From: Clostridiales bacterium | GTDB taxonomy: Bacteria > Bacillota > Clostridia > Christensenellales > Borkfalkiaceae | NCBI GenBank assembly: GCA_015055835.1 | Contig: SVHJ01000013.1 | Coordinates: 1-33,298, forward strand | DNA length: 33,298 nucleotides | Direction: 5' to 3' | Shown: piece after piece, positions 6,855 to 11,672 of the stretch | Numbering within the stretch: the stretch's first letter is position 1 | Layout of the letters: each line of letters begins with the position of its first letter | The notes under the pieces: model-generated | The model's database searches: none | What the model was told of the DNA's origin: nothing | The model's input: the letters and a program-made list of their open reading frames with translations, nothing else | Program-made: the position numbers and the translations under genes

Positions 6855-6880
6855 AAGTTGCAAGGGTTGCCTTGCAACTT
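6855..6880. repeat. Perfect 10-bp inverted repeat before the leftward operon
   Basis: AAGTTGCAAG (6855-6864), a 6-nt loop, CTTGCAACTT (6871-6880). On the minus strand it is followed by GATATTATTATTTTT and then the AGGAGG site of the gene at 6824. It may be an operator, an attenuator or a replication structure. Confidence 0.6.
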
Positions 6881-6895
6881 CTTAATTGCAGAGGA

Positions 6896-6992
6896 ATCAC
6901 TTTCAAAAAGGCTAAAAGTCAAGAAGCAATTGGAATAAATAGTGTAAACGATTTATGCCGAGAAAATTCTTGACTTTTGGACTGAAAGTGAT
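6896..6992. repeat. Long three-part hairpin (97 nt)
   Basis: Nested inverted repeats share one axis. ATCACTTTC (6896-6904) pairs with GAAAGTGAT (6984-6992). AAAAGTCAAGAA (6914-6925) pairs with TTCTTGACTTTT (6967-6978). In the loop ATAAAT pairs with ATTTAT, flanked by GG and CC. It lies in a gene-free stretch of the element. Structures like this serve as single-strand origins or packaging signals in rolling-circle elements, or as structured RNAs. The sequence alone does not decide between these. Confidence 0.6.
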
Positions 6993-7040
6993 ATATATAA
7001 TTAAAACGTTTTTGGGTATGGACTTACTTAGTAAGAGGGA

Positions 7041-7069
7041 TTGACAAAATATGGTTAACGTGCTAAACT
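7041..7069 (+). promoter_or_regulatory. Antisense (antitoxin RNA) promoter of module 1
   Basis: TTGACA (7041-7046), a 17-nt spacer and TAAACT (7064-7069), with TGC just before the -10. It overlaps the last codons of the toxin gene on the other strand and points into it. Confidence 0.7.
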
Positions 7070-7163
7070 ACTCTTTGGGTGGTTTAGCCGTCGTTTTATC
7101 AATTAGTGCTAGTAATTGATTTACGATTTGTAAAATTATGAGAACTAGTCTCAGTAGTTCCAT
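7068..7163 (-). CDS. Type I toxin-like hydrophobic peptide (31 aa)
   Basis: The ATG at 7163 follows a perfect AAAGGAGG site 9 nt upstream. The peptide is MELLRLVLIILQIVNQLLAL followed by a polar tail ending KPPKE. It is one membrane helix with a charged C-terminus, as in small membrane toxins of type I systems. The antisense promoter at 7041-7069 fires into the gene, so sense and antisense RNAs would overlap over the whole frame and its ribosome-binding site. A hairpin (CTAAAC..GTTTAG) overlaps its 3' end. No specific family match is claimed. Confidence 0.6.
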   Translation of the reverse strand: MELLRLVLIILQIVNQLLALIDKTTAKPPKE

Positions 7164-7209
7164 AAGGTTAAACCTCCTTTCTTTTAAATAAAGCACGGTA
7201 ACTGTGTTT
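7076..7209 (+). ncRNA. Predicted antitoxin RNA of module 1
   Basis: The start is inferred from the promoter at 7041-7069. The RNA is antisense to the 31-residue peptide gene and its AAAGGAGG site (7173-7179). The 3' end is uncertain: CACGGTAACTGTG followed by TTTT near 7194-7210 is only a weak terminator candidate. Confidence 0.4.
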
Positions 7210-7215
7210 TGTCAT
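7187..7215 (-). promoter_or_regulatory. Toxin mRNA promoter of module 1
   Basis: Minus-strand ATGACA (7215-7210), a 17-nt spacer and TTTATT (7192-7187). The -35 and spacer match the opposing antisense promoter at 18 of 23 positions. The hexamers are poorer than the antisense promoter's, as expected when the antitoxin RNA must be in excess. Confidence 0.5.
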
Positions 7216-7285
7216 AAGGGGTCTATAATAAAATAAATGGTTAGGGGTGGCTTTTTATAATAGTGGTATTGATAAAATCAACGGC

Positions 7286-7314
7286 TTGACTAACTGCTCT
7301 TTATGTGCTATACT
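7286..7314 (+). promoter_or_regulatory. Antisense (antitoxin RNA) promoter of module 2
   Basis: TTGACT (7286-7291), a 17-nt spacer and TATACT (7309-7314), with an extended TGC before the -10. It reads toward the toxin gene on the other strand. Confidence 0.75.
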
Positions 7315-7331
7315 ACCTTTTGAAAAGGTGG

Positions 7332-7409
7332 TTAGCGAAATATTGAAATAATTGAAACGGCAATTTCAATTATTGTTAAAACTATGTATATTGTTTCAAA
7401 TGTCGACAT
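7332..7409 (-). CDS. Type I toxin, TxpA/BsrG-like holin-like peptide (25 aa)
   Basis: The ATG at 7409 has a perfect AAAGGAGG site. The peptide starts MSTFETIYIVLTIIEIAVSI and ends SIFR. The N-terminal pattern M-[ST]-x-[FY]-E-[TS]-[IL] followed by one hydrophobic helix is that of the TxpA/BsrG/holin-like toxin group (Hol_Tox) of Firmicutes prophages and plasmids. Members insert in the membrane and are silenced by an antisense RNA overlapping the 3' end. It is shorter than BsrG (38 residues). The antisense promoter and terminator are both in place. In an integrated element such a pair would promote its retention. Confidence 0.7.
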   Translation of the reverse strand: MSTFETIYIVLTIIEIAVSIISIFR

Positions 7410-7432
7410 AGTTCGCAACCTCCTTTTTTTCT

Positions 7433-7464
7433 TTTATAACTGCACATAAAAGGCAGTTCGTCAA
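7433..7464 (-). promoter_or_regulatory. Toxin mRNA promoter of module 2
   Basis: Minus-strand TTGACG (7464-7459) followed by a spacer matching the opposing antisense promoter at 20 of 23 positions counted from the -35. The -10 is AGTTAT at 17 nt, or TATAAA at 20 nt. Either way it is weaker than the antisense promoter. Confidence 0.5.
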
Positions 7465-7473
7465 GTAGGGGTT

Positions 7474-7497
7474 AAAAGAGTTTACAGCTCTTTTTTA
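7474..7497 (+). terminator. Terminator of antitoxin RNA 2
   Basis: AAAGAG (7475-7480), a 7-nt loop, CTCTTT (7488-7493) and a T run. A T run is also present on the minus strand, so it may act both ways. Confidence 0.65.
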
Positions 7498-7507
7498 TTT
7501 TTAAATT

Positions 7508-7590
7508 GGTTTTTAATATGTCCGAAAAAAGGAAAAGGATAGAACGAGGCGGTATAGCCGTTCATCCTTTCCCTTTTCGGACATTAAACC
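7508..7590. repeat. Large imperfect palindrome upstream of the transposase
   Basis: Arms of about 35 nt around a GGC-ggtata-GCC tip. The left arm holds GGTTT, AAT, GTCCGAAAA, GGAAAAGGAT and GAACG. The right arm holds their complements, with only small bulges and one A/G change. It ends 16 nt before the transposase start, and its right arm abuts the AAGGGG site. It has no mate after the transposase, so it is not an IS terminal repeat. Candidate roles are the element junction or origin recognised by the transposase, or an RNA hairpin controlling transposase expression. Confidence 0.7.
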
Positions 7591-7606
7591 ACAAGGGGTA
7601 TAAAAA

Positions 7607-8674
7607 ATGGAAACTAAAAAAAGGACTTTTAAGCATTTAACGTGGAACGATAGACTTCAGATAGAAGCTTTATATCGTGTTGGATATAAAGCTAGAAGAA
7701 TTGCTGAAGAAATTGGATGCTCGTTTAAGACTATTTATAATGAACTTAAACGTGGTGAGTATGAGCATACTAAAGTTAGTGATAATTTTTGGTATGGCAA
7801 AAAATATAAACGCATAACTTCATATAGTCCAAATAAAGGACAAGAACTTTATGAGAACAACGTTCGTGGTCACGGTATTGAATTAAAAATCGGTAAAGAC
7901 TTTGAATTTGCTAATTATATTGAAAAAAGAATAGTTGATGATGGTTTAACACCACTTGCAGTTCTTGGTGAAATTAAAAAGAAAGGTTTGGTTTTTAATA
8001 CAACTATTTGTGTTCAGACTCTTTATAATTATATTAAAAACGGTGTTTTTCTTCGTTTATCTATGGAGCATCTTCCTTATGCTAATAAAGAAAAACGTAT
8101 TCATAAAAAACTTGTAATTAAAAAATTACCTCGTGGTATTAGTATTGATAAAAGACCGGTGGAAGTTTCTAATCGTTTAGAGTTTGGCCATTGGGAAATG
8201 GACTGTATTGAAAGTTCACAAAAAAAGAAAGCAACGTTGCTTTGTTTGTCTGAAAGATTATCAAGACGTGAGATAATCTTTAAGATACCAGATAAAACGT
8301 CTTTATCTGTTGTTAAGTGTCTTAATTCTTTGGAACGTCGTTATGGAAAAATCTTTCCTAAACTGTTTAAGTCTATAACGGTAGATAACGGCGCTGAATT
8401 TTCTGATTATTTTTCTATGCAACGTTCTCGATATGGTAATAAAAAAAGGACGACAATTTATTATTGTCATCCTTACTGTTCTTCTGAACGTGGAACTAAT
8501 GAACGTATGAACCGTGAAATTCGTAGAAAGTTCCCTAAAGGAACTGATTTTACTTCAGTAAGCCTTAAAGAAGTTGCTGAAGTTGAAGAGTGGTTAAATA
8601 ATTACCCACGTGGAATTTTAGGTTATGATACCCCTCAAAACGTTTTTAATTCTCATTTTCAAGCTATTTGTTAA
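7607..8674 (+). CDS. IS30-family transposase, probable integrase of the element
   Basis: A 355-residue DDE transposase. The N-terminal domain KHLTWNDRLQIEALYRVGYK..IAEEIGCSFKTIYNELKRG is the IS30 helix-turn-helix. The catalytic domain shows FGHWEMDCIE (first D), SITVDNGAEFSDY (second D) and NERMNREIRRKFPKGTDF (E), the IS30 signature. Family size is usually 300-380 residues, so it looks intact. No inverted repeats flank the gene, which argues against a simple IS and for a transposase used by the whole element, as in Spiroplasma plectroviruses that carry IS30-type transposases. It starts 16 nt after the large palindrome. The element's right end should lie between 8674 and the transketolase promoter. 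Confidence 0.9.
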   Translation: METKKRTFKHLTWNDRLQIEALYRVGYKARRIAEEIGCSFKTIYNELKRGEYEHTKVSDNFWYGKKYKRITSYSPNKGQELYENNVRGHGIELKIGKDFEFANYIEKRIVDDGLTPLAVLGEIKKKGLVFNTTICVQTLYNYIKNGVFLRLSMEHLPYANKEKRIHKKLVIKKLPRGISIDKRPVEVSNRLEFGHWEMDCIESSQKKKATLLCLSERLSRREIIFKIPDKTSLSVVKCLNSLERRYGKIFPKLFKSITVDNGAEFSDYFSMQRSRYGNKKRTTIYYCHPYCSSERGTNERMNREIRRKFPKGTDFTSVSLKEVAEVEEWLNNYPRGILGYDTPQNVFNSHFQAIC

Positions 8675-8804
8675 TATTTTTTATTTAAATGTGTAATTTA
8701 CTCTTGACATTTACATTTTTTATAAAAAATACGCTTTTTAGGTTATTATATGATAAAAATATTAAAAGAATATTGAATTTTTTACTTTTGTTTTTCTAAT
8801 TAAC

Positions 8805-8833
8805 TTGTTTTTTATAAAGTTTTTTTGTATAAT
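8805..8833 (+). promoter_or_regulatory. Transketolase promoter
   Basis: TTGTTT (8805-8810), a 17-nt spacer and TATAAT (8828-8833), 45 nt before the transketolase ATG. The stretch 8675-8804 holds no gene that I can see. Confidence 0.65.
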
Positions 8834-8878
8834 AAGCCTTAAGAAATTAAAAAATATAAAATTTTAGGAGATATAAAA

Positions 8879-10852
8879 ATGAACGTACAACAAACGACAG
8901 TTAATGCACTACGTGTCCTTTCGATTGAAGGTATTGAAAAGGCTAACTCTGGTCACCCTGGTTTACCACTAGGCTCTGCACCTATCGCTTACGCTCTTTT
9001 CCAAAACCATATGACTTTCAACCCAAGAAACCCTAAGTTTGATAATAGAGATAGATTTATTTTATCAGCAGGTCACGGTTCTATGCTAAACTACGCAACC
9101 TTACATTTATACGGCTATGCAGTTAGTAAAGAAGATTTAATGAACTTTAGACAATTTGGTTCAAAGACAGCAGGTCACCCTGAATACGGTCTAACCCCTG
9201 GTATTGAAACAACTACTGGTCCTTTAGGACAAGGTATTGCTAACGCAGTTGGTATGGCTATTGCTGAAAACTACTTAAGAGCTAAGTTTAATAAAGAAGG
9301 TTTCCCTATCGTTGACCACTACACTTACGCTTTAGCAGGCGACGGCTGTATGCAAGAAGGTATTGAAAACGAAGCCGCATCACTTGCAGGTACTCTTAAA
9401 CTTGGTAAGTTAATCGTTTTCTATGATGATAACGACATTACTATTGAAGGTAACACAGATATCGCGTTTAGAGAAGACGTTGGTAAGCGTCACGAAGCAC
9501 TTGGCTGGCAAGTAATTAACGTTAAAGATATCAACGACCTTAACGCAATCAATAAAGCAGTTAAAAAGGCAAAAGCTTGTACTGATAAACCATCACTTAT
9601 CATTTGTAAGTCACTTATCGGTTACGGCTCACCACTTGTAGGTAACCCACATTGTCACGGTGCACCTTTAGGGGCTGAAAACGTTCAAAAAACTAAGGAA
9701 ATGCTTGGCTACAACTACCCTCCATTTGAAGTTCCTGAAGAAGTTAAAAAACATACAGCAAAGGCTATTAGAAAGGGTAAGAGAGCAGAAAAGGCTTGGA
9801 AAGAAATGTTTAAGGCTTATGAAGTAGCATATCCAGAACTAGCTAAAGAATACAAGTCTTGGATGGCTAACGAAAAACCAGACCTTATTAATAACGAAGA
9901 TTTATGGAAGTTTGAAAAGAAAGACGCTACTAGAAACACAAGTTTCACAGTTCTTAATAAGTTAGCCGACTTAGTTCCTAACCTAATCGGTGGCTCAGCA
10001 GACTTAGCACCTTCGAATAAATCAAATATGAAAAACCGTGGCGATTTCTTACCAGACGACAAAACTGGTTCAAATATGCACTTTGGTATTAGAGAACACG
10101 CAATGGCAGCAATCACTAACGGTATGTGCGTACACGGTGGTTTAACTACTTACTGTTCAACATTCTTCGTATTCTCTGACTATATGAAGAACGCAATTAG
10201 ACTTTCTGCTTTAATGGGACTTCCTGTAACTTACGTATTAACACACGACAGTATCGGTGTTGGCGAAGACGGACCTACCCACCAACCAGTTGAACACTTA
10301 GTAGGTTTAAGAAGTATCCCTAACATTAAGGTATATCGTCCAGCAGACGGTAAAGAAACTACTGCCGCTTGGATTTCTGCTTTAACTGGCAAAGAACCAA
10401 CTTTACTTGTATTAACAAGACAAAATCTTCCTCAATACGAAAATTCTGGCGTTGAAGCATTAAAGGGTGGTTATATTTTAGCAGATAGCGAAAAGGCAAC
10501 TCCTGACGTACTACTTATTGCAAGTGGTAGTGAAGTTGAACTTTGTATGGAAGCTAAAAAGGTATTAGCCGAACAAGGCGTTGATGCAAGAGTAGTTTCT
10601 ATGCCTTGTATTGAAGTATTCAATAAGCAACCTAAAAAGTATAGAGAAGCCGTTATTCCATCTAAGGTAAGAGCAAGAGTTTGCGTAGAAGCCGCAACAC
10701 CATATTCTTGGCACCAATTTGCAGGACTTGATGGTGAAATTATTGCAATGAACACCTTTGGTGAATCAGCACCTGCAGAATTATTATTTAAGCACTTTGG
10801 CTTTACGGTAGAAAACGTAGTAGAAAAGGCATTAAAAGTAGTAAAGAAATAA
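8879..10852 (+). CDS. tkt: Transketolase
   Basis: A 657-residue protein of usual full length, with AGGAG 9 nt before the ATG. The thiamine-diphosphate motif GDGCMQEGIENEAASLAG..DDN lies at about 155-185, with the N-terminal active-site stretch SGHPGLPLGSAPIAYAL (27-43) and the pyrimidine-binding part FGIREHAMAAITNGM (about 400-415). It transfers two-carbon ketol units between sugar phosphates in the non-oxidative pentose phosphate pathway, in the cytosol. It is a single-gene unit with its own promoter and terminator. It lies immediately right of the mobile element, so the insertion apparently spared its promoter. Confidence 0.97.
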   Translation: MNVQQTTVNALRVLSIEGIEKANSGHPGLPLGSAPIAYALFQNHMTFNPRNPKFDNRDRFILSAGHGSMLNYATLHLYGYAVSKEDLMNFRQFGSKTAGHPEYGLTPGIETTTGPLGQGIANAVGMAIAENYLRAKFNKEGFPIVDHYTYALAGDGCMQEGIENEAASLAGTLKLGKLIVFYDDNDITIEGNTDIAFREDVGKRHEALGWQVINVKDINDLNAINKAVKKAKACTDKPSLIICKSLIGYGSPLVGNPHCHGAPLGAENVQKTKEMLGYNYPPFEVPEEVKKHTAKAIRKGKRAEKAWKEMFKAYEVAYPELAKEYKSWMANEKPDLINNEDLWKFEKKDATRNTSFTVLNKLADLVPNLIGGSADLAPSNKSNMKNRGDFLPDDKTGSNMHFGIREHAMAAITNGMCVHGGLTTYCSTFFVFSDYMKNAIRLSALMGLPVTYVLTHDSIGVGEDGPTHQPVEHLVGLRSIPNIKVYRPADGKETTAAWISALTGKEPTLLVLTRQNLPQYENSGVEALKGGYILADSEKATPDVLLIASGSEVELCMEAKKVLAEQGVDARVVSMPCIEVFNKQPKKYREAVIPSKVRARVCVEAATPYSWHQFAGLDGEIIAMNTFGESAPAELLFKHFGFTVENVVEKALKVVKK

Positions 10853-10883
10853 TTACTTTTATAAAAAGTAAACAAAAATTAAA

Positions 10884-10909
10884 GGGCGAAGTTAATTCGC
10901 CCTTTTTTT
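10884..10909 (+). terminator. Transketolase terminator
   Basis: GGGCGAA (10884-10890), loop gttaa, TTCGCCC (10896-10902), then seven T. Confidence 0.9.
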
Positions 10910-10917
10910 ATTCTTTA

Positions 10918-11121
10918 TCAATCTTCAAGCCCCAATAGATAATCTGTTGAAACATTTAAATAAAGTGCAATATCAACGATTGTTTTCATCGGTGGCTCGT
11001 TATTGCCATTTAACCACTCTGAAAGAGTTGATTTTTGGATAGATAAATGCTTTGCAAGATCAACTTGCTTTTTGTTTTGCATCTTTAATTCTTGCTTAAC
11101 TCTTTCGCCAAAAACTTTCAT
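10918..11121 (-). CDS. Xre/Cro-type repressor
   Basis: A 67-residue protein that is almost wholly an HTH_3 domain: FGERVKQELKMQNKKQVDLAKHL, recognition part IQKSTLSEWLNGNNEPP, then IALYLNVSTDYLLGLED. It is a typical single-domain repressor. It is transcribed divergently from the gene at 11214. Two identical-core palindromes TTCATA-N3-TATGAA lie between them, one at each promoter, so it probably represses both itself and its neighbour. The remaining 3' gap is the transketolase terminator. Confidence 0.9.
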   Translation of the reverse strand: MKVFGERVKQELKMQNKKQVDLAKHLSIQKSTLSEWLNGNNEPPMKTIVDIALYLNVSTDYLLGLED

Positions 11122-11136
11122 TTTGCACCTCTATAA

Positions 11137-11151
11137 TTCATATTATATGAA
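11137..11151. promoter_or_regulatory. Operator 1 of the Xre repressor
   Basis: The perfect palindrome TTCATA-TTA-TATGAA lies 16 nt upstream of the repressor start. On the minus strand it contains TATAAT, a likely -10, so binding would shut off the repressor's own gene. Confidence 0.7.
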
Positions 11152-11168
11152 CAATTTTTGACAAATAG

Positions 11169-11197
11169 TTGACAGTTCATAAAATATGAACTATATT
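11169..11197 (+). promoter_or_regulatory. Promoter of the 75-residue gene with operator 2 in its spacer
   Basis: TTGACA (11169-11174) and TATATT (11192-11197) are separated by exactly 17 nt. Those 17 nt are the palindrome GTTCATA-AAA-TATGAAC, the same core as operator 1, so repressor binding would cover the whole promoter. Confidence 0.75.
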
Positions 11198-11213
11198 TTA
11201 AAAGAGGTAAACT

Positions 11214-11441
11214 ATGAAAAATTATAATCAAGAATTAATTAAAAAAGGCGCAAAAGATAAAGAAACCGAACTTATTACACAAAGAAACCTTGAAATCATA
11301 AGTATTGTTAAACAATTTATGCCTTATGAAAACTATGATATATTTCAAGAACTGCTTGACAACTACGAAAAACTTATAGGCAAATATTCAAAATATGCCT
11401 ATCTTTTAGGTTTTACAAGGGCTATTTATGAAAAAGATTAA
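11214..11441 (+). CDS. Small helical protein paired with the Xre repressor
   Basis: A 75-residue protein with AGAGGT 6 nt upstream, starting MKNYNQELIKKGAKDKETEL. It is charged and predicted helical throughout (NLEIISIVKQFM, DIFQELLDNYEKLIGKY), with no membrane span. It is divergent from the Xre gene and has the operator inside its promoter. No family was recognised. It could be a partner protein, an antirepressor or a small toxin. Without a homologue these cannot be told apart. Confidence 0.55.
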   Translation: MKNYNQELIKKGAKDKETELITQRNLEIISIVKQFMPYENYDIFQELLDNYEKLIGKYSKYAYLLGFTRAIYEKD

Positions 11442-11470
11442 AGTTGTCATAATATAAAAAATTTATTTTA

Positions 11471-11569
11471 TTAAGGGGGAAACTCTTTTCCGAAGTCGTT
11501 TCCCCCTTAAAAATTCCCCTTCACAAACTCCTCAAAACCCCCTCCCCTTATTCTTTAAGGGGTTTTGAG
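11471..11569. repeat. Two adjacent GC-rich hairpins in an intergenic gap
   Basis: TTAAGGGGGAAAC (11471-11483) pairs with GTTTCCCCCTTAA (11498-11510), 13 of 13. CTCAAAACCCC (11531-11541) pairs with GGGGTTTTGAG (11559-11569), 11 of 11, and a competing CCCCTTA/TAAGGGG lies inside. The rest of the gap 11442-11672 holds only the terminator at 11618. They may end the plus-strand gene or be remnants of a small palindromic repeat. Confidence 0.6.
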
Positions 11570-11617
11570 TTGTTCTAAATGTATCATATTTAATTTTTAT
11601 TATCAATGATTGTGAAC

Positions 11618-11651
11618 AAAAAAGGGAGAAATGAAAAATTTTCCCTTTTTT
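11618..11651 (-). terminator. Terminator of the leucine-rich-repeat gene
   Basis: AAAAAAGGGA with an AAAT extension pairs with ATTTTCCCTTTTTT across a short loop, with a T run on both strands. It lies 20 nt past the stop of the leftward gene. Confidence 0.8.
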
Positions 11652-11672
11652 AAAGTTTTTATAAACTTTTCA

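Larger units (their letters stand above)
7321..7497 (+). ncRNA. Predicted antitoxin RNA of module 2 (about 177 nt)
   Basis: It starts after the TTGACT-17-TATACT promoter, runs antisense through the whole 25-residue toxin gene and its ribosome-binding site, and ends at the AAAGAG/CTCTTT terminator with a six-T run (7474-7497). A stem ACCTTTT/AAAAGGT overlaps its 5' end. The size and arrangement fit the antisense RNAs of Bacillus type I systems. Confidence 0.6.

Noticed and set aside
7607..8674. Ordinary IS30 insertion sequence
   Set aside because: No inverted repeat after the gene matches any sequence before it, and the palindrome at 7508-7590 is one-sided.
10471..10875. Long frame antisense to the end of transketolase
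   Set aside because: It is a shadow of a conserved gene, with no ribosome-binding site and low-complexity serine/threonine composition.
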